Shown here piece after piece: positions 24,110 through 32,557 of a DNA stretch of 43,636 nucleotides. The position numbers and the translations under genes were made by a program. Origin of the DNA: Hallella mizrahii (GTDB taxonomy: Bacteria; Bacteroidota; Bacteroidia; Bacteroidales; Bacteroidaceae); the NCBI RefSeq assembly GCF_009695775.1, contig NZ_VUNG01000035.1:1-43636 (forward strand), in the 5' to 3' direction. The number at the start of each line of letters is the position of its first letter. Position 1 is the first letter of the stretch. Below the pieces are notes generated by a model. It did no database searches and had not been told where the DNA came from. It saw nothing but the letters and a program-made list of their open reading frames with translations.

Positions 24110-24522
24110 AAAATTTAATAACTAATTTTCTGAAAGAGTTTGTTCTGTCACTGTTATGCATCTATGGCATTTTGACGGTTACAACATTGTTTGGCCTCAT
24201 TGATAGCATAATCTTTAAGCTTGTATCAGTGCATCTGCTTGCCATCACAATGGCGCTGTTCTATGAAGGCATGGGGCTGATGGTTGAGCGGGAGTGTCGG
24301 AAAGGTGGTGTCAAGAAACGCATTCTCTTGCTCAAATGGATGCAAGAGTTGGGTCTTGCCTATTTGATTGTCACACTCATGATCGTTGTCAACCTCATTC
24401 CTTTCTTCGCCTTCAATCAGTTGCCGGCTCATTTCGTGATCGTCTTCATCGCTTTCTGTGTAGCATATCAGAGCTGGACGTTCAAGAAGGCAGCGCACTA
24501 CGACCAAGCAGAGAAAGGATAA
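24106..24522 (+). CDS. Small four-helix membrane protein, unknown function
   Basis: The start at 24106 gives 138 residues. Four hydrophobic segments are visible: LSLLCIYGILTVTTLFGLI, LVSVHLLAITMALFY, YLIVTLMIVVNLIPFF and FVIVFIAFCVAY. A basic cytoplasmic loop (ERECRKGGVKKRILLLK) lies between helices two and three. Size and topology recall DUF3021, but no motif confirms it. The gene sits alone inside a 1-kb islet bounded by inverted hairpin repeats, behind a good promoter and a coupled ORF stump. Confidence 0.65.
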   Translation: MKNLITNFLKEFVLSLLCIYGILTVTTLFGLIDSIIFKLVSVHLLAITMALFYEGMGLMVERECRKGGVKKRILLLKWMQELGLAYLIVTLMIVVNLIPFFAFNQLPAHFVIVFIAFCVAYQSWTFKKAAHYDQAEKG

Positions 24523-24573
24523 TAGGAAGAATTTCTGCATTGTAACTATTCGGCGAATTCCTTTCCGCTTGTA

Positions 24574-24652
24574 TTCGCTTCTATATAACTAACCCTGTTA
24601 TATTAACAACTTGTTATCGCCAAAGGGCGATATGGCAGTTGAATAGTTACTA
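24574..24652 (+). repeat. Hairpin repeat family, copy C
   Basis: It is nearly identical to copy A (8064-8144), one base apart in the TATAT(C/T)AACAAC region, with hairpin TATCGCC-AAAG-GGCGATA. It bounds the islet on the right. Confidence 0.85.
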
Positions 24653-24834
24653 CTTGCCTTTTGTCCTTTCTGTCGTGCGCACACATTATTTTATATATGA
24701 CCTGCCTTGTTGTATATGGCTCACCTTGTTTTATCATCCAAGCGTCACGCTTATCTGTTGCAAGCAACGACAAATCTTTATATTGGTACGGCAAGAAATA
24801 GAAAACATATTGTATCTATATTGCTATGATTATG

Positions 24835-24906
24835 GTTAATATAGTTAAACGATCAAATAATCGTTAACATTAAACTGTTAACCAATTAAGATTTTCCCTA
24901 ACTTTG
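24835..24906 (+). promoter_or_regulatory. rprX promoter with GTTAA repeats
   Basis: TAACTTTG (24899-24906) fits the -7 consensus and ends five bases before the rprX ATG. Upstream, GTTAA occurs at 24835, 24844, 24863 and 24877, the last two as the palindrome GTTAAC 14 bases apart. They could be a response-regulator site, though AT-richness makes chance likely. The remaining part of 24653-24834 shows nothing. Confidence 0.45.
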
Positions 24907-24911
24907 CCGCC

Positions 24912-26474
24912 ATGAAGAAGAAATCCATTTGGACCATCGCCATCATCATGGGCGTGTCCTTTGTCATCTTGCTTGGCCTACAGCTCACCTACATTCGTGA
25001 GATGGCCAACATGAAGAAGGAACAGTTTGACGAAAGCGTCAACCGCGCCCTCTATCAGGCTTCGCGCAATCTGGAACTCAACGAGACTCTGCGCTATCTT
25101 GAGAAAGACGTCAACGAGACCGAGCGTCATGCCTACCGCAAAGACAGCGTAGGCACCCGAAGTGGAAAACCCAACGACGGCAGCGTGCAGTACTCTCACC
25201 AATATTCCGTGGCGGGCAAGGACGGCACCGTCTACTCTTCCTTTGAGTTGAAGACGATGGCGGTGAAGCCAACACAGATGCCCAAGGCCATGATCCTGCG
25301 CACCGACCGCAACTCCAACACGGCTGCCAGCAAGTCACTTCAGGAGATAGTTAAGAACAGATACGTCTATCAGAAGGCTTTGCTCGACGAGGTGATCATG
25401 AACATGCTCTACTCTGCCTCAGACAAACCGCTGAAGGAGCGTGTCAACTTCAAGATTCTCGACCAGGACATCAAAGCCGAGCTGATAAACAACGGCATCA
25501 ATATTCCCTATCACTTCACGGTGTCCACACAGGACGGACGTGAGGTCTACCGCTGTCCCGATTATAGCGATGAAGGCAGCGAATACACCTACAGCCAGGT
25601 GCTCTTCCGCAATGATCCGGCTTCGAATATGGGTGTGGTGCGCGTGCATTTTCCTGACATCAACAGCTATATCTTCTCCAGCATCCGGTTCATGATCCCG
25701 AGTGTGGTGTTCACCATCATCCTGCTCATCACGTTCATCTTCACTATTGTGGTCATCTTCCGGCAGAAACGCTACAGCGAGATCAAGAACGACTTCATCA
25801 ACAACATGACGCACGAACTCAAGACTCCTATTGCCAGCATCTCGCTCGCTGCCCAGATGCTCAACGATGACAGCGTGCCCAAGAGCGAGAAGATGATGAA
25901 GCACCTCATCGGTGTGGTCACCGACGAGACCAAGCGCTTAAGGTTCCTCGTGGAGAAAGTGCTGCAGATGTCGATGTTCGACCGTAAGCGCTCATCGTTT
26001 AAGAAGAAGCATCTCGACCTCAACGAGATGGTGGAGACCATCGCCAACTCGTTTACCCTGCGTGTGGAGCATACCGGCGGCAAGATCTACGTGGACGTGG
26101 AGGCTGTCGACTCAAGCATCTATGTCGATGAGGTACATTTCCAGAACGTGATCTTCAATCTGATGGACAACGCTGTGAAATATCGCAAACCCGACCAGCC
26201 TGTCGACATCTATCTGAAGACATGGAACGATGACAGCTATCTCTATCTATCCGTGCACGATACGGGCATAGGTATGAAGAAAGAGAACCTGAAGAAGATC
26301 TTCGAGAAGTTCTACCGCGTACATACCGGCAACGTCCACGACGTGAAGGGCTTCGGCCTCGGACTGGCTTATGTCAAGCGGGTTGTCGATCTCCACGACG
26401 GCGAGATCAAGGTGGACAGCGAGTACGGCAAGGGTACCACCTTCGCCATCAAGTTGCCGGTGATCAAGGATTAA
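24912..26474 (+). CDS. rprX: Sensor histidine kinase RprX
   Basis: This 520-residue kinase has an N-terminal membrane helix (IWTIAIIMGVSFVILLGLQL) and a periplasmic domain of ~230 residues. A second helix (FTIILLITFIFTIVVIF) precedes the cytoplasmic kinase core. The H-box is NDFINNMTHELKTP with phospho-acceptor H301; the N-box VIFNLMDNAVKY, G1 HDTGIGM and G2 GFGLGLAY are intact. Length and sequence match Bacteroides RprX, which with RprY forms an envelope two-component system. The stimulus is not defined by this sequence. rprY follows after a 102-base gap. Confidence 0.93.
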   Translation: MKKKSIWTIAIIMGVSFVILLGLQLTYIREMANMKKEQFDESVNRALYQASRNLELNETLRYLEKDVNETERHAYRKDSVGTRSGKPNDGSVQYSHQYSVAGKDGTVYSSFELKTMAVKPTQMPKAMILRTDRNSNTAASKSLQEIVKNRYVYQKALLDEVIMNMLYSASDKPLKERVNFKILDQDIKAELINNGINIPYHFTVSTQDGREVYRCPDYSDEGSEYTYSQVLFRNDPASNMGVVRVHFPDINSYIFSSIRFMIPSVVFTIILLITFIFTIVVIFRQKRYSEIKNDFINNMTHELKTPIASISLAAQMLNDDSVPKSEKMMKHLIGVVTDETKRLRFLVEKVLQMSMFDRKRSSFKKKHLDLNEMVETIANSFTLRVEHTGGKIYVDVEAVDSSIYVDEVHFQNVIFNLMDNAVKYRKPDQPVDIYLKTWNDDSYLYLSVHDTGIGMKKENLKKIFEKFYRVHTGNVHDVKGFGLGLAYVKRVVDLHDGEIKVDSEYGKGTTFAIKLPVIKD

Positions 26475-26576
26475 ACCTTGGAGCGTCACGTACATCTATA
26501 TATATAATAAGGTGTAGCCCGCCGCTTCCACCCAGATACAAGAACAATAATAAAAAACAATTAAATACCAACAACT

Positions 26577-27275
26577 ATGGAAGAAAAAGTAAAGATTCTG
26601 CTTTGCGAGGACGACGAGAACCTCGGCACCCTGCTCTGTGAGTACCTCATTGCCAAAGGCTACGACGCTACGCTCTGTCCCGACGGCGAGGCTGGCTTCA
26701 GAGAGTTCCAGAAAGAGAAGTTCGACATCTGCATCCTCGACGTGATGATGCCGAAAAAAGACGGTTTCACGCTGGCTCAGGACATTCGTCAGATGAACTC
26801 TCAAGTGCCTATCATCTTCCTCACCGCCCGTGTGCAGAAGGAAGACGTACTCGAAGGTTTCGACAAAGGCGCTGACGACTACATCACTAAGCCGTTCTCC
26901 ATGGAGGAGCTCGTCAAGCGTGTGGAGGCTATCCTCCGCCGTGTGCGTGGCAAGAAAAACCGTGAGAGTACGATGTACAAGATCGGCCGCTTCACCTTCG
27001 ACACTCAGAAGCAGCTGCTCACCATCGACGGCAAGTCGACCAAGCTCACCACCAAGGAGAACGAACTCTTGGCTCTGCTCTGCTCTCATGCCAACGAAAT
27101 CCTCAAGCGCAACGACGCTCTGCGCACGATCTGGATCGACGACAACTACTTCAACGCACGCTCCATGGACGTGTACATCACCAAGCTGCGCAAGCATCTG
27201 AAAGCTGACGACCAGATCGAGATCATCAACATCCACGGTCAGGGCTATAAGCTCATCGTGCCGGAAGACGATTAA
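26577..27275 (+). CDS. rprY: Response regulator RprY
   Basis: This 232-residue OmpR-type regulator has a receiver domain with the acidic pair D12-D13, phospho-acceptor D55 in ILDVMMP, T83 in FLTAR and K105 in DYITKPF. The C-terminal winged helix (LTTKENELLALLCSH, ARSMDVYITKLRKHLK, GQGYKLIVPE) binds DNA. It is the partner of RprX next door. The 102-base gap between the two holds a copy of the TATATATAATAAGGTGTA motif. In Bacteroides and Porphyromonas the ortholog regulates redox, Na+-transport and envelope genes; that is family knowledge. Confidence 0.95.
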   Translation: MEEKVKILLCEDDENLGTLLCEYLIAKGYDATLCPDGEAGFREFQKEKFDICILDVMMPKKDGFTLAQDIRQMNSQVPIIFLTARVQKEDVLEGFDKGADDYITKPFSMEELVKRVEAILRRVRGKKNRESTMYKIGRFTFDTQKQLLTIDGKSTKLTTKENELLALLCSHANEILKRNDALRTIWIDDNYFNARSMDVYITKLRKHLKADDQIEIINIHGQGYKLIVPEDD

Positions 27276-27325
27276 TACAGAATGATAGTTTGCGGTTAGT
27301 TCCTTTCAAAAAGGACTGGCAAGCA

Positions 27326-27398
27326 TTAACCCCGAGTTGCCTATTGTGGAAAGCCTAAGCATCGCAAAAGGCTTTTCAAGCGGGCAGCTCGGGGTTAA
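27326..27398 (+). ncRNA. Two-tier hairpin after rprY
   Basis: TTAACCCCGAGTTGCC (27326-27341) pairs with GGCAGCTCGGGGTTAA (27383-27398), 16 pairs with one G-U. Inside, AAAGCCT (27350-27356) pairs with AGGCTTT (27369-27375). No T-tract follows, so it is not a plain terminator. It could be a 3' UTR stabiliser, a structured RNA, or a DNA site. Confidence 0.45.
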
Positions 27399-27477
27399 AT
27401 GTTTGAATCGGCAAAATATAATATGCCATATCCTGCCGCAAAGAGCTAAAAAGAACATAAACGGCAAGACATTGCAA

Positions 27478-27720
27478 TTACCTGTCAGCCGCTACCTTTC
27501 CGATGATGCCAAGGGCAATCAGCAACAGGGGCAGGAAGAGAAGCAGGTTGTAGTTGGTGAGGTTGGTGAAATAAAAGACAACCATCAACAGCACACCGAT
27601 ATATATAAGAGGCATACCCACTACCGGACGCACACGAGGCCATAAGCGGCCGATGAATCCCTTTGCCTTTGAGACGAGCCGATGCCTTACCGTTTTATTC
27701 TCTTGCTGCGATTGAGACAT
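27478..27720 (-). CDS. Small membrane protein, unknown
   Basis: The ATG at 27720 (MSQSQQENKT) gives 80 residues; the longer frame from 27759 adds 13 residues of low merit. A basic N-terminus (VRHRLVSKAKGFIGRLWPRVR) precedes two hydrophobic segments (PLIYIGVLLMVVFYF and LLLFLPLLLIALGIIG). It is transcribed away from rpsF. Comparable small proteins are found beside rpsF in related genomes, as far as I recall, without known function. Confidence 0.65.
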   Translation of the reverse strand: MSQSQQENKTVRHRLVSKAKGFIGRLWPRVRPVVGMPLIYIGVLLMVVFYFTNLTNYNLLLFLPLLLIALGIIGKVAADR

Positions 27721-27861
27721 GATCTTTGTATTGCTAAGTTTTCTGTTTATCGCCTGCAAATTTACGAATTATTGTTGCAGCATCGTCGCGTGAGCAAGGC
27801 AATTAATGTTAAAAAGAAGAAAAAGGGCTCAGCCCTGTCATGTTATCACAAATAAAAATAG

Positions 27862-27869
27862 TACCTTTG
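27862..27869 (+). promoter_or_regulatory. -7 box of the rpsF-rpsR-rplI operon
   Basis: TACCTTTG fits TAnnTTTG, 45 bases before rpsF. A GGGCT-CA-AGCCC-like hairpin sits about 30 bases upstream (27825-27835). Confidence 0.6.
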
Positions 27870-27914
27870 CAGTCGCATTTTGCAAAATAACATTTTAATT
27901 ATCAACAAAGTAGT

Positions 27915-28259
27915 ATGAATCAATACGAAACCGTTTTCATTTTGACTCCCGTTTTGTCTGATGAACAGATGAAGGAAACGGTCGCTAAGTTCAAGAAGCT
28001 GCTCACCGACAAGGGTGCTGAGATTGTGAACGAAGAGGCCTGGGGACTGAAGAAGATGGCTTATGCAATTGACAAGAAGTCGACAGGTTTCTATTGCCTG
28101 TTGCAGTTCAAGGCAGAGCCTTCAGTAGTTAACACCCTCGAGACCGGCTACCGCCGTGACGAGAAGGTGATTCGTTTTATCACTGTGAAGCTTGACAAGT
28201 ACGCTGTGGCTTATGCCGAGAAGCGTAAGGCAAAGTGGAACAACAAAGTGGAGGCATAA
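27915..28259 (+). CDS. rpsF: Ribosomal protein S6
   Basis: This 114-residue small-subunit protein starts [18 protein letters not shown] and contains the typical [20 protein letters not shown] and a final basic tail. It binds 16S rRNA in the platform together with S18. It is the first gene of the rpsF-rpsR-rplI operon, without single-strand binding protein in between, as is usual in Bacteroidetes. Confidence 0.97.
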   Translation: MNQYETVFILTPVLSDEQMKETVAKFKKLLTDKGAEIVNEEAWGLKKMAYAIDKKSTGFYCLLQFKAEPSVVNTLETGYRRDEKVIRFITVKLDKYAVAYAEKRKAKWNNKVEA

Positions 28260-28262
28260 ACT

Positions 28263-28535
28263 ATGGCAGAGCAGAAGAAATCAGAAATCCGTTATTTGAA
28301 CGCCCCTTCTATCGACACAAAGAAGAAGAAGTACTGCCGTTTCAAGAAGAGTGGCATTAAGTATATCGACTACAAGGACCCTGAGTTCTTGAAGAAGTTC
28401 CTCAACGAGCAGGGCAAGATCCTTCCTCGCCGCATCACCGGTACTTCTCTGAAGTATCAGCGTCGTGTGGCTCAGGCCGTGAAGCGTGCACGCCAGATCG
28501 CGCTGCTGCCTTATGTAACCGATTTGATGAAGTAA
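28263..28535 (+). CDS. rpsR: Ribosomal protein S18
   Basis: This 90-residue basic protein carries the signature [17 protein letters not shown]...[16 protein letters not shown]. It forms a heterodimer with S6 on the 30S platform. It starts three bases after the rpsF stop, so translation is probably coupled. Confidence 0.97.
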   Translation: MAEQKKSEIRYLNAPSIDTKKKKYCRFKKSGIKYIDYKDPEFLKKFLNEQGKILPRRITGTSLKYQRRVAQAVKRARQIALLPYVTDLMK

Positions 28536-28554
28536 TTAAGGAGGAGCAGAAGAT

Positions 28555-29103
28555 ATGGAAATCATACTGAAAGAAGATATTATCGGACTTGGATACAAGA
28601 ACGATATCGTAAAGGTTAAGGACGGCTACGGCCGTAACTATCTGATCCCGACAGGCAAGGGTGTCATCGCATCTGCAAGTGCCCGCAAGCAGCTCGCCGA
28701 GAACCTCAAGCAGCAGTCTGCTAAGCTCGCCGCTCTGAAGGCTGAGGCTGAGAAGCGTGCTGAGGCTCTGAAGGATGTTCAGCTTGTCATCTCCGCTAAG
28801 GTTGCCGCTACCGGTCACCTCTACGGCTCTGTCGGTGCTGCTAAGGTTGCTGAAGAGCTCGCTAAGCTCGGCATCGAGATCGACCGCAAGATCATCACCA
28901 TGCGTGAGGCTCGCAAGGTCGGTGACTTCGAGGCTACCGTTCACTTCCACAAGGAGGTTGAGGTCAAGGTGCCTGTGAAGGTTGTCGCCGAGAACCAGCC
29001 TGTGGCTGCTCCCGCTGAGGAAGCAGCAAAGGAGGAGGCTCCTAAGGCTGAGGAAGCTCCCGCTGCTGAGGCTGCTGAGGAGCAGGCTCCTGCTGCTGAG
29101 TAA
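28555..29103 (+). CDS. rplI: Ribosomal protein L9 with acidic tail
   Basis: This 182-residue protein has the L9 N-terminal domain (EIILKEDIIGLGYKNDIVKV, GYGRNYLIPTGKG), the long connecting helix (~residues 45-75) and the C-terminal rRNA-binding domain. L9 is normally about 150 residues. Here ~30 extra residues of Ala, Glu, Pro and Lys (AAPAEEAAKEEAPKAEEAPA) follow. Such tails are known from other Bacteroidetes L9. A Shine-Dalgarno-like AAGGAGGAG lies in front, rare in this phylum. Confidence 0.97.
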   Translation: MEIILKEDIIGLGYKNDIVKVKDGYGRNYLIPTGKGVIASASARKQLAENLKQQSAKLAALKAEAEKRAEALKDVQLVISAKVAATGHLYGSVGAAKVAEELAKLGIEIDRKIITMREARKVGDFEATVHFHKEVEVKVPVKVVAENQPVAAPAEEAAKEEAPKAEEAPAAEAAEEQAPAAE

Positions 29104-29157
29104 TCAACAGCTACTGTTAGCTTGAAGTAATTTTTGCACTGTAAAGCATATTATATC

Positions 29158-29200
29158 GATCCCTGCCGCATCCGCTTGCGGTGGGGATCTTTCGTTGTTA
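29158..29200 (+). terminator. Terminator after rplI
   Basis: GATCCCTGCCGCA (29158-29170) pairs with TGCGGTGGGGATC (29177-29189), with two G-U pairs, over a six-base loop, followed by a TTTCGTTGTT stretch. The rest of 29201-29353 shows no gene. Confidence 0.75.
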
Positions 29201-29353
29201 TACAGTCCTAAATAATGGCGTGCTTCGTAGCTGTTCAGCGAATGCTGACGAAAGACATACATAGAACAGTTACTGCGATCCCGCTAAAACATAAATACGG
29301 TTAAGGGTGATCATTTTTTAGGCATTGAAGTTCTTAGTCTTACTTTTTTTATG

Positions 29354-29361
29354 TAAATTTG
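29354..29361 (+). promoter_or_regulatory. -7 box of fabD
   Basis: TAAATTTG matches TAnnTTTG, 94 bases before fabD, leaving a long leader. No clear -33 TTTG at the usual spacing. Confidence 0.45.
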
Positions 29362-29455
29362 CATAATACAGTAGAAGCGGCTGTCAATGACTGTCATACA
29401 GCCGTGTTCCCTACTGAAACAGAACGTATCATAAATAGAACATACATTAAAGAAG

Positions 29456-30343
29456 ATGAAAGCATTTGTTTTTCCCGGACAGGGCTCACAGTTCGTAGGC
29501 ATGGGCAAGGACCTCTACGACAACAACGCATTGGCTAAGAAGCTCTTTGACCAGGCCGACGAGATACTCGGATTCAAGATCACCGACGTGATGTTTGCCG
29601 GTACAGACGAGCAGCTCAAGGAGACCAAGGTCACACAGCCTGCCGTTTTCCTCCACAGCGTCATCTCGGCACTGTGCCTTGGCGACGACTTCAAGCCCGC
29701 CATGGTCGCCGGTCACTCTCTCGGCGAGTTCTCTGCTCTCGTAGCTGCCGGCGCGCTGAGTTTTGAGGACGGCCTTCGCCTCGTTGCTGCCCGTGCCAAC
29801 GCCATGCAGAAAGCTTGCGAGGCCAACCCCGGCACGATGGCTGCCATCATCGCACTCCCCGACGAGAAAGTAGAGGAGATTTGCGCTGAGGTCAGCAAGG
29901 AAGGCCACACCGTGGTACCTGCCAACTACAACTGCCCGGGCCAGCTCGTCATCTCTGGCGACAAGGACGGTATCCTCGAGGCTTGTGAGAAACTGAAGGC
30001 TGCCGGTGCCAAGCGCGCGCTGCCCCTGAAGGTCGGTGGTGCTTTCCACTCTCCCCTCATGCAGCCCGCCAAGGAAGAGCTGCAGGCTGCCATCGAGAAG
30101 ACACAGTTCGCAAAGCCGGTGTGCCCCGTCTATCAGAATGTAGACGCCATGCCGCATACCGATCCTGAGGAGATCAAGCAGAACCTTATCGCTCAGCTCA
30201 CCAGCTCGGTGCGTTGGACCAAGTCTGTGCAGAACATGATCGCTGACGGCGCTGACGAGTTTGTAGAGTGCGGACCGGGCAAGGCTCTGCGTGGAATGAT
30301 CGGCCGCATCGACAAGAATGTCAAGGCCACGGGCCTCGAATAA
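29456..30343 (+). CDS. fabD: Malonyl-CoA:ACP transacylase (FabD)
   Basis: This 295-residue enzyme starts KAFVFPGQGSQFVGMG. It has nucleophile S88 in GHSLGE, a conserved arginine region further on, and the catalytic histidine in GGAFHSPLM. It loads malonyl groups onto acyl carrier protein for fatty acid chain elongation. It is followed by the amylase-family gene 31 bases downstream, so the two may share a transcript although their functions differ. Confidence 0.97.
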   Translation: MKAFVFPGQGSQFVGMGKDLYDNNALAKKLFDQADEILGFKITDVMFAGTDEQLKETKVTQPAVFLHSVISALCLGDDFKPAMVAGHSLGEFSALVAAGALSFEDGLRLVAARANAMQKACEANPGTMAAIIALPDEKVEEICAEVSKEGHTVVPANYNCPGQLVISGDKDGILEACEKLKAAGAKRALPLKVGGAFHSPLMQPAKEELQAAIEKTQFAKPVCPVYQNVDAMPHTDPEEIKQNLIAQLTSSVRWTKSVQNMIADGADEFVECGPGKALRGMIGRIDKNVKATGLE

Positions 30344-30374
30344 GCATCATTCAGTGTGAAACGCAAATGATTGG

Positions 30375-32525
30375 ATGAAGAGAAAAATCATCATTTACCA
30401 AGTCTTTACCCGTCTCTTTGGCAACCGTAACACGGCCCGCGTTCCCAACGGCACGCTGCGCGTCAACGGGACGGGAAAGATGAGTGACTTCGACGCGGAA
30501 CGGCTGCGCCGCATCCACGACATGGGCTTCACCCATGTGTGGTATACGGGCGTCATCCGCCACGCCACCGCTACCGACTACAGCAAGCATGGCATACCGC
30601 GACAGCATCCCTCCGTGGTGAAGGGTGTGGCGGGATCGCCCTATGCTATCACAGACTACTACGACATCGATCCGGATCTCGCTGACGACATCGACCGGCG
30701 CATGGACGAGTTCCAACAGCTCGTCGACCGTACCCATCAGGCAGGCATGAAGGTCATCATCGACTTCGTGCCTAACCATGTGGCACGAGAGTATCACTCG
30801 ATCATGAAGCCTGAAGGCGTGCGCGACCTCGGCGAGGACGACGACACCGGCAAGCACTTCTCTCCCACCAACAACTTCTACTATTGTCCCGGGCAGTCCT
30901 TCGTCTCACCGGTGCAGCCCAAGGAGGGTGAGGAACCTTATGTCGAAAATCCTGCCAAGTGCACCGGCAACGACCGCTTCGACAACTGTCCGGGGCGCAA
31001 CGACTGGTACGAGACCGTAAAGCTCAACTATGGCATCGACTACTGCGATGCCGGGGGACGTAGCTATCACTTCGATCCGGTGCCCAACACGTGGGTGAAG
31101 ATGACTGACATCCTGCTCTATTGGGCTTCGAAAGACATCGACGGCTTCCGTTGCGACATGGCGGAGATGGTGCCGCCGGCTTTCTGGGCATACGCCACCC
31201 GCATCGTCAAGGAGCGCTATCCCCGCATCGCCTTCATCGGCGAGGTCTACGATACCAACCAGTATCGCACCTACATACAGTCGGGCTTTGACTATCTCTA
31301 CGACAAGGTGGGCATGTACGACTGTCTGCGCGACATCGTCTGCGACCGCCGTCCGGCAAGCAGCATCACCTACTACTGGCAGCATGTCGACGACATCCGG
31401 CAGCACATGCTCTACTTCCTTGAGAACCACGACGAGCAGCGCATCGCCAGCGACTTCTTCTGTGGCAGTGGGGCAAAGGCCATACCGGCCGTCATCGTCG
31501 CCGCGCTGATGGGCAACAATCCGTTTATGGTCTATGCCGGACAGGAGTTCGGCGAGCGGGGCATGGATGCCGAAGGGTTCTCCGGACGCGACGGCCGCAC
31601 GACGATCTTCGATTATTGGTGTGTCGACACCATCCGCCGCGGCTATTTCGACCGCCGTCATCTCACGCAGGACGAGATGCACCTGCAGCTGAAATACCAG
31701 CAGATCCTGCATATTGCCAACCGCGAGGCCGCTGTGCGCGAGGGAGAGTTCTTCGATCTGATGTATGTCAACCCGCAGACGTGGAAGTTCAATCCCCGTC
31801 ATGAGTATGCTTTCCTGCGTAAGTTCGAGGATGAAGTGCTGCTCGTGGTGGCAAACTTCGGACCCGACCGCGTCAACACCAGCGTGAACATCCCTGCCCA
31901 CGCCTTCGACTTCCTCGGACTGCCCGAAAAGGAGGTTCGCGCCATCGACTTGCTTACCGGGCAGGAGATGAATATCGAGTTGAAGAAAGACGGTGCCGTG
32001 GACATGGATCTCAGACCCTATACAGGACGTATCTATAAATTCAGTACCAAGATGGAAGAGACACCTTATCTGCTCAATGTGCACAACAAGGATGAGTTCC
32101 CGCCGGCACACACTGCCGAGCATCTGCTCAACCAGGTGATGATCCGCATGTTCGGTTGCGAGCGCTCGCGCAATGCGCATATCGAACGGAAGAAAAGCAA
32201 GATCAGCTATCACCTCGACCATAAGCCGTCGCGGCAGGAGGAGAAGGCGATCGGCGACAAGATGAACGAACTCATAGAGGAGGACCTGCCGGTGACCTAC
32301 GAGGATGTGGACCGCAACCATGTACCTGAGGGCATTAACCTCGACCGGTTGCCCGAAGATGCCTCGCAGACGATCCGTCTGGTTCGTATCGGCGACTTCG
32401 ATGTCTGTCCGTGTATCGGCAAGCATGTGCGCTCTACCTCACAGATAGGTCGCTTCGAGATTCTCGGTACCAACTGGGACGAGCAGTCCCATACCTTCCG
32501 CATTCGCTTCAAGGTGATACCCTGA
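30375..32525 (+). CDS. GH13 alpha-amylase-family enzyme fused to AlaX-like editing domain
   Basis: This is a 716-residue protein without signal peptide. Residues 1-559 are a GH13 barrel with its three carboxylates: D261 in GFRCDMAEM, E290 in FIGEVYD and D353 in FLENHDEQR. Earlier family motifs such as VIIDFVPNHV are present. From M560 (MEETPYLLNVHNKDEFP) the protein reads as a stand-alone alanyl-tRNA editing (AlaX/tRNA_SAD) domain. The zinc ligands are HTAEH (H579, H583) and CPCIGKH (C680, H684), followed by TSQIGRFEI. The GH13 part probably acts on cytoplasmic alpha-glucan or oligosaccharide; the second part would deacylate mischarged tRNA-Ala. The fusion is in frame with no stop at the junction. 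A start at M560 for a separate product is possible. Confidence 0.9.
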   Translation: MKRKIIIYQVFTRLFGNRNTARVPNGTLRVNGTGKMSDFDAERLRRIHDMGFTHVWYTGVIRHATATDYSKHGIPRQHPSVVKGVAGSPYAITDYYDIDPDLADDIDRRMDEFQQLVDRTHQAGMKVIIDFVPNHVAREYHSIMKPEGVRDLGEDDDTGKHFSPTNNFYYCPGQSFVSPVQPKEGEEPYVENPAKCTGNDRFDNCPGRNDWYETVKLNYGIDYCDAGGRSYHFDPVPNTWVKMTDILLYWASKDIDGFRCDMAEMVPPAFWAYATRIVKERYPRIAFIGEVYDTNQYRTYIQSGFDYLYDKVGMYDCLRDIVCDRRPASSITYYWQHVDDIRQHMLYFLENHDEQRIASDFFCGSGAKAIPAVIVAALMGNNPFMVYAGQEFGERGMDAEGFSGRDGRTTIFDYWCVDTIRRGYFDRRHLTQDEMHLQLKYQQILHIANREAAVREGEFFDLMYVNPQTWKFNPRHEYAFLRKFEDEVLLVVANFGPDRVNTSVNIPAHAFDFLGLPEKEVRAIDLLTGQEMNIELKKDGAVDMDLRPYTGRIYKFSTKMEETPYLLNVHNKDEFPPAHTAEHLLNQVMIRMFGCERSRNAHIERKKSKISYHLDHKPSRQEEKAIGDKMNELIEEDLPVTYEDVDRNHVPEGINLDRLPEDASQTIRLVRIGDFDVCPCIGKHVRSTSQIGRFEILGTNWDEQSHTFRIRFKVIP

Positions 32526-32557
32526 CGACAGGGGCTCCTTACACCTTATTATATATA

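Noticed and set aside
30906..32426. 506-codon minus-strand ORF
   Set aside because: Antisense shadow of the GH13-AlaX gene; high GC third positions keep the frame open.
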